Notes: a model not told the origin generated them from the sequence alone. A DNA stretch of 64,000 nt from Paenibacillus taiwanensis DSM 18679 (GCF_000425125.1 NZ_KE384307.1:282379-346378); one strand, 5' to 3'; shown: positions 26,327-36,433, counted from the stretch's first letter. Numbers and translations: made by a program.

Positions 26327-27352
26327 GTGAAACCAATTAGCGGAAGCGCACCTGTGATCAAACAGATTAATACGAATCTTGTACGTCAAATGTTAAAAAC
26401 CAAGGGAAGTGCCACCAAGCAAGAAATCGCGTGGGCAACCGGTTTAAGTGTCGTGACGGTTAATACGATATTGAGGTCACTTGTCAAGCAGGGAGAAGTA
26501 ACAGAGTCCGGTCTTACTCCTTCCTTGGGTGGAAGACCTGCGATGAGGTTTGCCTACCATTCGGACTATGCACTGGCCCTCATCTTGTATCCTTTGGAAA
26601 GAGAGGGACGCATTCAAGTTCATGCGACGGTCGTTAATTTGTCTCGTGATCCTGTTTTCGAGACAGAGGTGGACGTCGATCAGCTAGATTTGGCTCAATT
26701 GGAGTCTATAATGGATCGACTGCTTGCCGATTATCCTGCTATTCAGGCGATTGGTCTTGGTTTGCCGGGGGCGGAGCATGAGGGGAAGATGATTGTATCC
26801 GATTATCAATCGTTGCTTGGTGTCTCGCTCTCTACGCATTTGTACAGCAGATATAAGCGCCCCATCATTATTGAAAATGACGTGAATGCAGCAGTTATAG
26901 GCTTCAGCACTCGACAGCATGTAGCCTTGGAGCAGACCGTAGTTTATTTCTATTTTCCACAACGGCATCCACCTGGGGCGGGAATTTTTATGAATGGCAG
27001 GCTGCATAAGGGAAAAGGCAATTTCGCTGGCGAAGTTGCGCACATACCGCTTGGCATCCCGTGGGGAGACAGCACACTGTCAGCTACTTTTGATACGTGG
27101 TGCTGTGCAATCGCGAAGCTTACCGTTGCAGTATCCAGTGTGCTGAATCCCGATCTAGTCGTGTTGTGCGGATACGGAATTAAACAGGAGCATGTCAAGG
27201 CGGTCGTAGATCGATGCAGCACACAGCTTCCTCCAAGTGTTATGCCTCATCTGCACCACTCGGAGGATTTTGCAGCCGATTATTTGAGCGGCATGATTGT
27301 GCAGACGCTAGATACATTGGAAACGGGTCCTATACTGCAACAGAAACGATAA
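26327..27352 (+). CDS. ROK-family transcriptional regulator (NagC/XylR type)
   Basis: 341 residues from GTG 26327, chosen because GAGGTG precedes it and the protein then begins at the usual N-terminal helix (IKQINTNLVRQML). A winged helix-turn-helix (about 20-75; TKQEIAWATGLSVVTVN) is followed by a ROK sugar-kinase-like domain (IGLGLPGAEH, IENDVNAAVIGF). The CxCGxxGC zinc motif of classical ROK proteins is missing, so it is probably a pure sensor. It lies 18 bp before an MFS transporter that it likely regulates. Confidence 0.85.
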   Translation: MKPISGSAPVIKQINTNLVRQMLKTKGSATKQEIAWATGLSVVTVNTILRSLVKQGEVTESGLTPSLGGRPAMRFAYHSDYALALILYPLEREGRIQVHATVVNLSRDPVFETEVDVDQLDLAQLESIMDRLLADYPAIQAIGLGLPGAEHEGKMIVSDYQSLLGVSLSTHLYSRYKRPIIIENDVNAAVIGFSTRQHVALEQTVVYFYFPQRHPPGAGIFMNGRLHKGKGNFAGEVAHIPLGIPWGDSTLSATFDTWCCAIAKLTVAVSSVLNPDLVVLCGYGIKQEHVKAVVDRCSTQLPPSVMPHLHHSEDFAADYLSGMIVQTLDTLETGPILQQKR

Positions 27353-27370
27353 AGGCGGTTTTATTTCATC

Positions 27371-28564
27371 ATGGCAACGCTATTTTTAGTTATTATTTAT
27401 TTGGCTTTTATTAGCTTAGGTTTACCAGACTCGTTGTTAGGAGCGGCGTGGCCGGTCATGCGAATGGATTATGGAGCACCGATCGAGACGGCAGGCATGC
27501 TCTATATGATTATAGCTGGCGGAACGATCGTATCCAGTCTAGCAAGCGGAATGGTACTTAAACGTTTTGGGACTGGGCAAGTAACCTTTGTAAGTTGTGT
27601 GCTGACAGCAGGGGCATTATTCGGGTTCTCGATTGCCCCTTCGTTGATCTGGCTATTTCTATGTGCGATCCCTCTTGGCTTGGGAGCTGGTGCAGTGGAT
27701 GCAGGCTTAAACAATTACGTAGCGACACACTATAAGGCGCATCATATGAGCTGGCTGCACTGCTTCTGGGGCGTTGGCGCTACCATTGGCCCGATCATTA
27801 TGTCTTATTATATTTCTAGTGAACAATCGTGGAGAAACGGTTATACGACTATTTTTATTGTGCAGCTTGCACTGGTCGTGCTGCTGTTCTGTACACTGCC
27901 GCTTTGGAAACGAGTATCACCAGAAAGTCGTAATGAAAAAAGTAATGACGGGGGGGATGCGGCTCCTGAGGGAGCAAACGAGCACAAGGCACGTACAAAC
28001 CCGTTAAAGATTAAGGGCGTAAAGTTAACGCTCGCATCCTTCCTGCTCTATTGCGGCGTAGAATCCACTGTCGGCTTGTGGGGAGGCAGCTTTCTTGTCA
28101 ACACCAAACAACTCTCTGCCGCCACAGCCGCACAATGGGTATCCTTGTATTATGCGGGTATTACAGTGGGCAGACTGATAACCGGATTTGTAACCTTTAA
28201 AGTCAGTAATCGTCTATTAATTCGATCGGGACAGATGATTGCGCTTGTCGGAACTGTGCTTCTTGTTTTGCCGCTGCCGACTCCATTTTCCTTGGTTGGT
28301 TTCATTATGATTGGCCTCGGATGTGCACCTATTTACCCTTGTCTGCTGCATGAGACACCTACCCGATTCGGCAAAGAGCAGTCCACTGGTATTATGGGCT
28401 ATCAAATGGCAGTTGCGTATACCGGAAGTACTTTTTTACCCCCGCTTTTGGGGTGGGTGATCGGTTATACGACAACAGGTGTGATTCCATATTTCGTGCT
28501 AACATACATTGTGCTTATGTTTATTGGATCTGAGCAGGTCAATCGGCTGATGAAAGCGCGTTGA
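27371..28564 (+). CDS. MFS transporter (FucP/sugar-type)
   Basis: 397 residues with about twelve membrane segments and a central charged loop (about 185-210, rich in Glu/Asp/Asn). Start at ATG 27371, 18 bp after the ROK regulator. The substrate is not identifiable; the ROK neighbour and the YfkF/FucP-like layout suggest a sugar or sugar derivative. Confidence 0.8.
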   Translation: MATLFLVIIYLAFISLGLPDSLLGAAWPVMRMDYGAPIETAGMLYMIIAGGTIVSSLASGMVLKRFGTGQVTFVSCVLTAGALFGFSIAPSLIWLFLCAIPLGLGAGAVDAGLNNYVATHYKAHHMSWLHCFWGVGATIGPIIMSYYISSEQSWRNGYTTIFIVQLALVVLLFCTLPLWKRVSPESRNEKSNDGGDAAPEGANEHKARTNPLKIKGVKLTLASFLLYCGVESTVGLWGGSFLVNTKQLSAATAAQWVSLYYAGITVGRLITGFVTFKVSNRLLIRSGQMIALVGTVLLVLPLPTPFSLVGFIMIGLGCAPIYPCLLHETPTRFGKEQSTGIMGYQMAVAYTGSTFLPPLLGWVIGYTTTGVIPYFVLTYIVLMFIGSEQVNRLMKAR

Positions 28565-28641
28565 GCTGTGGATGAGGAGTTGAGGCAGCATTACGATGAT
28601 AAAGAAGTATAGGCATGTCTCAAGATGTGCTGCCCCTCCGA

Positions 28642-28670
28642 TTGACAAAAAAATTTTAATTCAATATACT
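28642..28670 (+). promoter_or_regulatory. Sigma-A promoter of tyrS
   Basis: Perfect TTGACA at 28642-28647, 17 bp spacer, TATACT at 28665-28670, immediately upstream of the T-box leader. Confidence 0.9.
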
Positions 28671-28676
28671 GTCTGT

Positions 28677-28940
28677 AATCTAATAAACGATGTACGTTGA
28701 AGGAGATTAGTAGCAGCTTTGTCCCTGTTGCCAGAAAGCTGGGGGTTGATGGAACCTAGCACACACAAACCTGCGAATTACACTCTGGAGTATCTTGGGT
28801 AATGCTAAGCGGAATGGCAATCGATATTTTGCCGAGAGTGGCATAAATGACGTCAGCAGCGTCGTTGGTGCAATCTGGGTGGTAACACGGTTAATCAATC
28901 GTCCCTGTGTCTACAATAGACAAGGGGCGTTTTTTTGTGT
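28677..28940 (+). promoter_or_regulatory. T-box riboswitch, tyrosine-specific
   Basis: A stem I with the GGGTTGATGGAACC distal element (28742-28755) and GAATTAC-ACTCTGGAGT (from 28775) places a UAC tyrosine codon in the specifier loop. The T-box sequence appears as GGGTGGTAACACGG (28877-28890), a variant of GGGTGGTACCGCG. A terminator hairpin (28900-28930) is followed by seven T (28930-28936). Uncharged tRNA-Tyr should stabilise the antiterminator and switch on tyrS. Confidence 0.92.
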
Positions 28941-29040
28941 TTATATCGGTCCCGATTTGGCCTATGGAAACAACAAGATTACATGGATTCATGCAATGAT
29001 AGGCATTTATTTATTCAGATCAGTTAAGGAGTGGTCAATC

Positions 29041-30300
29041 ATGAACATTATTGATGAGTTAGAATGGCGCGGGGCGATTAACCAGCAAACGGACGCGGAA
29101 GGATTACGCGAGCTAGTAGAGAACAAGCAGATTTCTTTGTACTGCGGGGTTGATCCCACTGGTGACAGCATGCATATTGGACATTTAATTCCATTTATGA
29201 TGATGAAACGTTTCCAATTGGCAGGACATTGTCCTGTAATCTTGATTGGCGGAGCGACGGGAACGATTGGAGACCCGAGTGGACGTCAGACGGAGCGACA
29301 ATTGCAGACGATGGAACAAGTACAGGCCAATGTAGACGCGCTAACGGCACAGATGAAGAAGCTGTTTGATATCGACGGCAGCAACTCGTTAAAAATGGTC
29401 AACAACTACGACTGGACACATCAGCTTAACGTCATTGACTTTTTGCGCGACTACGGCAAAAACTTCAGCGTGAATACGATGCTGGCAAAAGATATCGTCG
29501 CGAGCCGTTTGGATAGTGGTATTTCCTTCACGGAATTTTCTTACCAAATTTTGCAGTCGATGGATTTCCACCATCTGTACAAGCATGAAGATGTGCAATT
29601 GCAAATTGGTGGCTCTGATCAATGGGGGAACATTACAAGTGGCTTAGACTTGATTCGCAGAAAAGAAGGACCAGAAGCAAAAGTATTTGGCTTAACGATT
29701 CCATTAATGCTTAAAGCGGATGGTACGAAGTTCGGCAAGACTGCTGGTGGAGCGGTATGGCTTGACGCAAACAAAACAACACCGTTTGAATTTTACCAGT
29801 TCTGGGCAAATACAGATGATCGCGACGTCATCAAATATTTGAAATTTTTTACGTTCCTCGACAAGGAAACGATCGATCAATTAGAAGAAAAAGTACAAAC
29901 GGAGCCGCACAAGCGTGAAGCACAGAAAGTGCTAGCGGAAGAAATGACCAAGTTTGTTCACGGGGAAGCATTGTTAATCCAAGCGAAGAAAATTACAGAA
30001 GCGTTGTTCAGCGGGGACATTAAATCATTGACTGCTGATGAGATCGAGCAGGGCTTTAAAGATATGCCAACGTTCCACGCCTCAAAAGAAACGATGAACA
30101 TTGTAGATTGGCTAGTGGAACTAGGTATTGAGCCATCCAAGCGTCAGGCCCGTGAAGATATTACGAAGGGCGCTATCTCTATGAATGGAGAGCGTGTTAC
30201 GGATGTGGGCATGGACGTGAGTGTGGAGCTTGCCTTTGACGGTCGATTTATTATTATTCGCAAAGGAAAGAAAAATTACAGCTTGGTCCGAATAAGCTAG
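29041..30300 (+). CDS. tyrS: Tyrosyl-tRNA synthetase
   Basis: 419 residues from ATG 29041 with AAGGAG at 29026-29031. A longer frame upstream runs through the T-box and is not real. Class I features are present: HIGH at 45-48, the KFGKT version of KMSKS near 231, tyrosine-pocket residues in the GGSDQWGNI block, and a C-terminal S4 RNA-binding domain (about 350-419; PSKRQAREDITKGAISMNGE). Charges tRNA-Tyr with tyrosine. Controlled by the tyrosine T-box upstream and followed by a terminator. Confidence 0.98.
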   Translation: MNIIDELEWRGAINQQTDAEGLRELVENKQISLYCGVDPTGDSMHIGHLIPFMMMKRFQLAGHCPVILIGGATGTIGDPSGRQTERQLQTMEQVQANVDALTAQMKKLFDIDGSNSLKMVNNYDWTHQLNVIDFLRDYGKNFSVNTMLAKDIVASRLDSGISFTEFSYQILQSMDFHHLYKHEDVQLQIGGSDQWGNITSGLDLIRRKEGPEAKVFGLTIPLMLKADGTKFGKTAGGAVWLDANKTTPFEFYQFWANTDDRDVIKYLKFFTFLDKETIDQLEEKVQTEPHKREAQKVLAEEMTKFVHGEALLIQAKKITEALFSGDIKSLTADEIEQGFKDMPTFHASKETMNIVDWLVELGIEPSKRQAREDITKGAISMNGERVTDVGMDVSVELAFDGRFIIIRKGKKNYSLVRIS

Positions 30301-30341
30301 CTGGCGAAAAGTTATCGCGGTGTAGACCTATATAACCCGAA

Positions 30342-30387
30342 GGGGACTGTCGTAATGCCGCTAGGCACTGCCGCAGTCCCTTTTCTT
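30342..30387 (+). terminator. Rho-independent terminator of tyrS
   Basis: GGGACTG at 30343-30349 pairs with CAGTCCC at 30374-30380, followed by TTTTCTT. Confidence 0.8.
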
Positions 30388-30437
30388 ACAAGTAATAACG
30401 TGAACGCTTCATGAGCGGGTACTGACCTGCGTGAACA

Positions 30438-30475
30438 TAAGGCTCCCTCTTGACTAAAAAACTAGGGGAGCCTTA
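30438..30475 (-). terminator. Hairpin downstream of the 30489 gene
   Basis: TAAGGCTCCC at 30438-30447 and GGGAGCCTTA at 30466-30475 are perfect complements. The T tract is poor on both strands, so termination strength is uncertain. Confidence 0.5.
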
Positions 30476-30488
30476 GTTGACGCGGCAA

Positions 30489-30923
30489 CTAGTCTGAGTA
30501 GGCTCTGGCAGCAAAGCTTTCAGGACCGATTCGTTTAAGCTTGGAGGACCTTGTATTTGTCGTGGATACAAACGCTTGATAAATGAGGAAGCCTGGATTC
30601 GGGGGCAAGTAATCTACACCGCTAGCTGAAGCGACGTTTCTTATCGCACACTTATGGTCATCCCCTGCCACACCGCTATGCTGGGTCTGGAATACGAGCA
30701 CGGCATCATCACCTACACCACGGTAAATACTAATGAGAAAACTGCTAGTTTTTACATAGCTGAACTCCAGTGTATAGTCGAATTCAACTCTTAGAGTAGG
30801 GCCTGTATTCGAAGTATCCAGACCAAGGGTCCCAAACAATTCGGGGGTCTTCGTAATTGGAATGTCGAGTTCTCCGAGAACACTGGAGTTCAAGGAAACT
30901 TGTTCGTCCACTAATCTAGCCAA
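30489..30923 (-). CDS. Hypothetical 144-aa protein, probably beta-sandwich
   Basis: TTG start with AAGGAGG 9 bp upstream. No signal peptide or membrane segment. The sequence alternates hydrophobic and polar residues (TLRVEFDYTLEFSYVKTSSF) with several Gly/Asn turns, suggesting a beta-sandwich or jelly-roll. It contains one Cys. Isolated gene with its own hairpin. I do not recognise the family; spore-surface or phage-like structural proteins have this look, but that is a guess. Confidence 0.7.
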   Translation of the reverse strand: MARLVDEQVSLNSSVLGELDIPITKTPELFGTLGLDTSNTGPTLRVEFDYTLEFSYVKTSSFLISIYRGVGDDAVLVFQTQHSGVAGDDHKCAIRNVASASGVDYLPPNPGFLIYQAFVSTTNTRSSKLKRIGPESFAARAYSD

Positions 30924-31033
30924 TTGAACCTACCTCCTTTTTATGCTCCTAATACTGTATGGAGGTGTATAACTTTAAGCTTGGATACAAGTCACGAGTT
31001 AGCTAAAATTAGCAACCCAATTTATTAGCAGGC

Positions 31034-31903
31034 CTATTCTTTCACCGCACCTAATACAATTCCGTGCACAAAATATTTTTGCAGAAATGGGTAGATGGCC
31101 AAGATGGGTATAAGGCTAATAAATATTTGCGCCGACTTTACAGTGCGTTGGGACAGCTTTTTAACCGTTTCAGGGTCCATGTTCGAAAAGTCGGTTTGCA
31201 CCACTATCGTTTGCAGCAGCGTAGCAAGCGGCAGCTTCTCTACTTCTCGCATATAAATGAGGCCGTCAAAATAGGCATTCCAATGGCCAACGATAATAAA
31301 CAACGTAATGGTTGCTATTGAGGGCATTGATATAGGCAAATATACACGCAGGAAGGTTTGAAAGTGATTCGTCCCATCAATGACAGCCGCTTCTTCCAGT
31401 TCTCTTGGAATGTTGCGAAAAAAGTTTAGCATCAAAATAATATTATATACACCTACCAGACCTGGCAATATTAGCGCCCACAAGGTGTTGATTAAGCCAA
31501 GTTTCGTAATGAGCATGTACCCCGGAATAATACCGCCGCTAAATAGCATCGTAAATATAAAGTACCACATATATACATTTCGTCCGCCGAGTACCTTCTC
31601 TTTGGAGAGTGCATAGGCGGCACAGGTGGTAACCGTCATGCTGAGGGCCGTGCCCAGAACCGTTCTTTGAACGGAGATCCACGTGGAGTTTAAGAAATTC
31701 GGGTTGTCAAATGTCTTCTGATAGGCCTCAATCGTAAAATCTTTTGGCCAAAACGTAATTAAGCCTGCATTCGCCGGGGCGGGTCCGCTAAAGGACACCG
31801 CCATAAGGTGAACAAGCGGCAATATACATAGAATAGATAGCGTAATGAGAAAGAGGTGGTTGCATGCCGAGAAGATTCGATAGCCTGTTGTCTTATGATA
31901 CAT
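31034..31903 (-). CDS. Carbohydrate ABC transporter permease (LplC/YtcP-like)
   Basis: 289 residues with six membrane segments. The EAA loop that contacts the ATPase reads EEAAVIDGTNHFQTFLRVYLPIS, interrupted here only by description: E-E-A-A-V-I-D-G followed by the LPIS end. N-terminal LCILPLVHLMAVSFS is typical of CUT1 family LplC proteins. It is 21 bp after its partner permease. No ATPase is encoded at this locus, so a shared MsmX-type ATPase is presumed. Confidence 0.9.
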   Translation of the reverse strand: MYHKTTGYRIFSACNHLFLITLSILCILPLVHLMAVSFSGPAPANAGLITFWPKDFTIEAYQKTFDNPNFLNSTWISVQRTVLGTALSMTVTTCAAYALSKEKVLGGRNVYMWYFIFTMLFSGGIIPGYMLITKLGLINTLWALILPGLVGVYNIILMLNFFRNIPRELEEAAVIDGTNHFQTFLRVYLPISMPSIATITLFIIVGHWNAYFDGLIYMREVEKLPLATLLQTIVVQTDFSNMDPETVKKLSQRTVKSAQIFISLIPILAIYPFLQKYFVHGIVLGAVKE

Positions 31904-31924
31904 AATAGTGGCCTCCCCTTTATA

Positions 31925-32887
31925 TTAAAATATGCGATAGTTAGCGAATCGGTAGGCGAGCAGGTACGAAATAACGATCAGGATGAGACTAATAAATGAT
32001 TTTAAGAGGCCGACCGCAGTTGCGAAGCTGAACTGGCCGCTTAGCAAGCCTTCACGATACACAAATGTATCGATAATATCCGCTTTGTCATAAACGAGCG
32101 AGTTGTACATATTAAAAATTTGATCAAAGTTAGCGTTCAGTACGCCACCTAGCGCTAAGGTGCCTACTACGATCAAAATGGGCATCAACGCTGGAATCGT
32201 AATATGAAGTGTTTGCCGCCAGCGGTTGGCGCCGTCCACCTCAGCTGCTTCATACAACGAAGGATTCACACCTGCTAAAGCGGCCAGAAATACGATCGTG
32301 CTAAAGCCAAACTCTTTCCACACATCACTTACGATGACAACCCCGCGAAACCAATTGCCTTCTCCAAAGAAGAAGATCGGTTTAATGCCGAGCAGCCAGG
32401 TCAAAAATTGATTGACGATCCCGGTCTGTGAAAGCATATCCATGAGGATACCGGCTAGCACAACCCAAGATAGAAAATGCGGCAAGTAGACTAGCGTCTG
32501 GATAGATCGTTTGATGATCGATTTTCGTACCTCATTTAACAGCAATGCGAATACAAAGGGAACGACTAGATTTAACACCATTTTAATAACGGCAAAAAAT
32601 AAGGTGTTGCCTACGATTTGGAGGAAGTAATCATTTTGCAGCATATATCGAAAATGCTCCAGTCCTACCCATTCTGAGCCAAACAGGCCGTGCTTGGGCT
32701 TGTAGTGTTGGAACGCCATCAAGATGCCTGACATCGGAATATAAGCAAATATAAAAGTGAATACGACAGCCGGAAGTACCATCAGATGCAGCATCCACGT
32801 ATGTTTTCGAAGTGGACTGACGAAGGGTTTCATGTGTTTCGTATTGGTAGATTTGGAAGGCTGAGCGGTTGGAACAGTTTGGTTCAT
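31925..32887 (-). CDS. Carbohydrate ABC transporter permease (LplB/YteP-like)
   Basis: 320 residues from ATG 32887, with GGGGG just upstream; a longer in-frame start at 32923 is less likely. Six membrane segments and an EAA-type loop (LYEAAEVDGANRWRQTLHI). Partner of LplC-like above. Transcribed divergently from the sensor kinase at 33022, so the 134 bp between them should hold both promoters. Confidence 0.9.
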   Translation of the reverse strand: MNQTVPTAQPSKSTNTKHMKPFVSPLRKHTWMLHLMVLPAVVFTFIFAYIPMSGILMAFQHYKPKHGLFGSEWVGLEHFRYMLQNDYFLQIVGNTLFFAVIKMVLNLVVPFVFALLLNEVRKSIIKRSIQTLVYLPHFLSWVVLAGILMDMLSQTGIVNQFLTWLLGIKPIFFFGEGNWFRGVVIVSDVWKEFGFSTIVFLAALAGVNPSLYEAAEVDGANRWRQTLHITIPALMPILIVVGTLALGGVLNANFDQIFNMYNSLVYDKADIIDTFVYREGLLSGQFSFATAVGLLKSFISLILIVISYLLAYRFANYRIF

Positions 32888-33021
32888 GAAAGGTGCCCCC
32901 TTTTCGAATGAATGCGGTTTCATATATACTTCATCTTACTAGTCAGCCTAGAGAGTGCCTATATGGCTTTGTTAGGCAGGTAGGAATTCATTAGGCAATT
33001 GCATGGAAAAGAGGGGGACAG

Positions 33022-34755
33022 ATGAAATTTCGTGGTAACCTGTTCAAAAAGCTGAACTTTGGGCTTGCAATGATCTTCTTTATTATTGTTGTTGTTTACG
33101 GAATCGCTCATCAGCGTACAACGACGATATTACAAGACGAAATACGCCGCTCCAGCTTGCAGAAGCTGATGCTGCTGACAGAGGAATTGGACAGCAAGGT
33201 GCGTCAAATGACAGACTTCCAGCTAACGTTGTTGACCGATTCTACGGTGAAACGATTTGCATCTATTTCAATGGAGGCTTTAAATTATGACCGGATCGAA
33301 AATCGCAGGTCCATACAGGATAAACTCGCATACAAAGAAAATACGTTTGCCCAGTGGAAAAGCGCCTATGGAATATACTCCGTGCTGAATCAAGAATTGA
33401 TTGCACTTGACAGTAACCTATTTCAAGAAAGCTTATTCCAACATCATTTAACAGCCCGCTGGGTATTACGACAAAATGAGCCCTCCGCAGACCGAAGTTT
33501 TTATCGCTTCACGTTAGATGGTATTATCCGTGAGCGAGCAGCGAGCCCGCATGCGACTACGATTGTAGGTGCATCATTTCCGGAATCTAACATCCGTGAG
33601 ACGTTGGATCGGGCGATGGCGCATAATCGTGGCCATACGATTTTGTATTACAGTCAGGATGAGTGGATTGAAGGGAGTGGGGCAGACACTTTTATGACCC
33701 AACTTGTCGTTAACAATTTGCAGGGGAGGGAACGGGGGTCAACTTTTCAATATGTATTTAAGGCTAACGGACAGCAGTATTTGGTTACGGGAGTTAAATC
33801 AAACAGTCTCGATTGGTATATGGTCGATAGCAGGTTGCTTGATGATGCTATGAAGCCGTTGGCCGTAGTAAATGGTCTTTTTTATGGAGTGCTAATTGTG
33901 TTGTTTCTATTAACCCTGTTTATGTCTTTTACTGTGCATCGTCATGTGCTTGCGCCTCTTAAGACATTGATGCGTGGGCTTAAAAGCATTCAATCTGGAC
34001 AGTATGCTGTTCAGATTCAGACCAATCGTAACGACGAGTTTACTTTTGTGTTTGATCGATTTAATGAGATGAGTAAAGACATGAAGGCGTTGATAGAGAA
34101 CATTTTGATGGAGCAGTTAAGAACGAAGGATGCTTATTTAAAGCAGCTTCAGGCGCAGATCAATCCTCATTTTTTATACAACTGCCTTGGTTTTATCATT
34201 AATATGGTTGAGATGAAGCAAGATCAAACAGCTATTACGATGGCACATAATTTAAGTGATTATTATCGATACATGACACGTACAGATATTTCGGAAGTGA
34301 TGCTGAAAGATGAAGTGACCGTAGTCAGCAGCTATCTGGACATTCAGCGGATGCGATTTTCACGTTTGCACGTCGAGATCGATATCGATGAATCGCTGCA
34401 CAACTTAATTGTCCCGCGGCTAATTATACAGCCTGTCGTGGAAAATGCCGTTGTGCACGGCATTAGCAGCTTGATGCGGCCAGCTTATATCCGTATTTGC
34501 GGAGGGCGGTCTGGTCAACGGGCGTGGATTGAGGTTGAAGACAACGGCAAGGGCTTAACGGATGAGCAGCTTGCGTTATTGCTGCAAGCCGTCACAGCCA
34601 CGGACAATCCGCAGATAGGATATGGCCTGTGGAATGTCAGGCAGCGACTTCTGTATCGTTATTCGGAAGGGGCTGCCGTAACGATTAGGCAAGCGAATCT
34701 TCACGGACTTGTCGTTCGCCTAGAATGGAGTGTTCCAGACCAGATGCATAATTAA
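33022..34755 (+). CDS. YesM-type sensor histidine kinase
   Basis: 577 residues, RBS GAGGGGGA. Two membrane segments (about 14-30 and 290-312) enclose a ~260-residue external sensor. A HAMP region (to about 360) is followed by a His_kinase domain with QINPHFLYN (phospho-acceptor H383) and a HATPase domain (ENAVVHG, EDNGKGL). It phosphorylates the YesN-like regulator 43 bp downstream. In this family these systems respond to extracellular oligosaccharides via neighbouring binding proteins. Confidence 0.93.
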   Translation: MKFRGNLFKKLNFGLAMIFFIIVVVYGIAHQRTTTILQDEIRRSSLQKLMLLTEELDSKVRQMTDFQLTLLTDSTVKRFASISMEALNYDRIENRRSIQDKLAYKENTFAQWKSAYGIYSVLNQELIALDSNLFQESLFQHHLTARWVLRQNEPSADRSFYRFTLDGIIRERAASPHATTIVGASFPESNIRETLDRAMAHNRGHTILYYSQDEWIEGSGADTFMTQLVVNNLQGRERGSTFQYVFKANGQQYLVTGVKSNSLDWYMVDSRLLDDAMKPLAVVNGLFYGVLIVLFLLTLFMSFTVHRHVLAPLKTLMRGLKSIQSGQYAVQIQTNRNDEFTFVFDRFNEMSKDMKALIENILMEQLRTKDAYLKQLQAQINPHFLYNCLGFIINMVEMKQDQTAITMAHNLSDYYRYMTRTDISEVMLKDEVTVVSSYLDIQRMRFSRLHVEIDIDESLHNLIVPRLIIQPVVENAVVHGISSLMRPAYIRICGGRSGQRAWIEVEDNGKGLTDEQLALLLQAVTATDNPQIGYGLWNVRQRLLYRYSEGAAVTIRQANLHGLVVRLEWSVPDQMHN

Positions 34756-34798
34756 AGCATTCTCACCACAGAAACAGGCAGGAGAAGGAGAGTGACTG

Positions 34799-36433
34799 AT
34801 GAGAAACTTGCTGATCGTAGACGATGAAGCTCATTGGGTGGACAATCTGGCTGATCATAAGCCTTGGAATGAACTACAGATTGATGTGGTACATAAAGCG
34901 TACTCTCCGTTTGAAGCGTTGGAGCTAATCGATATTTATCCGATCGATCTTGTCCTTACGGATATATCGATGCCTGAGCTGTCGGGGCTGGAACTAATAG
35001 AAGAGATCAAGAAACGGAAGCCCGACACAGTTTGTTTGCTCTTGTCCGGCTATTCGGAGTTTGAATATGCGAAGCAGGCGATGCGCTTGGAGGCATTTGA
35101 TTATTTGCTTAAACCTATAAAGGATGAGGAATTATTTCGTGTTGTCAATAAGGCTGTTCAGCAATTAGAGCAGCGAGATGCGGATAAAGGTGTGTATCAG
35201 AAGCTCCAGCACAGCTTGCAAGAGAACTTGCCGCTTATTCGTAGTCATTTGCTGCGGGAATGGCTTATCGGTCAAGGGCATACGAGCCGATGGAAGGATC
35301 AAGCGGAACGCTACCAAATTCCTTTTGCGGAGCAGCGTGATGTGTGGATGATGCTGATTCGGCTCGAAAATGAATATCAGACAGCGTCTCATCATCCAAC
35401 AACAGATCGTAACTGGGTAGAATTTGCGGTGCTTAATATAGCAGAGGAATGGTTGTCACCAGACTTTGAAGTATGGGGCTGCCGCGAAGATCACGGTTAC
35501 ATCGTGCTGCTGCTTCAGCCGGCTGACAGCGGGTTCGCGTCTGCTGAGGTCCGCCGCTTGCTGGAGCACATGATGCTCGGATTGCAGCAGAAGCTGAAGT
35601 CGATCGCCAAGGAACCAGTGTCACTGCTGCTGACTAGAGAGCATACGTTTCCGACGGGAGTAAGGTCTGCGTATGAGCAGGCACTAATCGACTTCAGGCG
35701 ACAGGTGGGTGAACGACAGGAGCTAATTCTGCTTGAATCCGCTGCTAGGCATCCTGCGGCCAAATCTATGCGCGCGCTTCACACGACGCCGACGCTGCTG
35801 CAATTGCTGGAGATGTCCCAATGGGAATTGGCAGCGCAGCGTTTGAGCTATATTTTTGCAGAGTTATCGGAACAGTGGCAGCAATCCTACGAGCATGTCC
35901 TGATTGCGGGAATGGAAATTAGTACAGCATATATGCAGCTTATTCATCGAAACGGCCAATATTTGACCGATTTAAGCCCAGAGCTGATGTCATCCTTTGA
36001 CAATGGAGCACCTTTCCGTTCGATCCAGGCGCTTGAGCAATGGTCATACGACATGTTACGGCTCATTCAGCAGGTACAGAGAGCAGAAGTACAGAGCAGC
36101 CGACAGAGTACGATTCGTAAAGTCCACCAATTTATTGAGCATCATCTGCATAAGGACGCTTCATTGCGGGCGATTGCTGATGAAGTTCATATGCACCCCA
36201 CTCATTTATCGAAAATATATAAGCTGGAAACGGGTCAAAGTCTAAGTGAGTACATGATGAATGTCCGTATGGACAAAGCCAGCAGGCTGCTCACGGAGAC
36301 AGCAAAGCGTATTTATGAAATCTGTGAACTAATCGGCTATTCGGACCCTGCTTACTTCATCAAAGTGTATAAAAAATATTATGGCATGACACCACAAGAA
36401 TATCGGGAGCGGCATAAGCAAACTTGCGAGTAA
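34799..36433 (+). CDS. YesN-type response regulator with AraC DNA-binding domain
   Basis: 544 residues. Receiver domain with D9/D10 area (VDDEAHW) and phospho-acceptor D55 in LVLTDISMPE. A ~270-residue middle region is followed by an AraC-type double helix-turn-helix at the C-terminus (about 440-540; ASLRAIADEVHMHPTHLSKI and YSDPAYFIKVYKKYYGMTP). Likely activates the adjacent transporter and glycosidase genes. Confidence 0.93.
   Translation: MRNLLIVDDEAHWVDNLADHKPWNELQIDVVHKAYSPFEALELIDIYPIDLVLTDISMPELSGLELIEEIKKRKPDTVCLLLSGYSEFEYAKQAMRLEAFDYLLKPIKDEELFRVVNKAVQQLEQRDADKGVYQKLQHSLQENLPLIRSHLLREWLIGQGHTSRWKDQAERYQIPFAEQRDVWMMLIRLENEYQTASHHPTTDRNWVEFAVLNIAEEWLSPDFEVWGCREDHGYIVLLLQPADSGFASAEVRRLLEHMMLGLQQKLKSIAKEPVSLLLTREHTFPTGVRSAYEQALIDFRRQVGERQELILLESAARHPAAKSMRALHTTPTLLQLLEMSQWELAAQRLSYIFAELSEQWQQSYEHVLIAGMEISTAYMQLIHRNGQYLTDLSPELMSSFDNGAPFRSIQALEQWSYDMLRLIQQVQRAEVQSSRQSTIRKVHQFIEHHLHKDASLRAIADEVHMHPTHLSKIYKLETGQSLSEYMMNVRMDKASRLLTETAKRIYEICELIGYSDPAYFIKVYKKYYGMTPQEYRERHKQTCE

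Noticed and set aside
28795..29040. N-terminal extension of tyrS
   Set aside because: The frame runs through the T-box and its terminator; a strong RBS and the normal TyrS N-terminus start at 29041.
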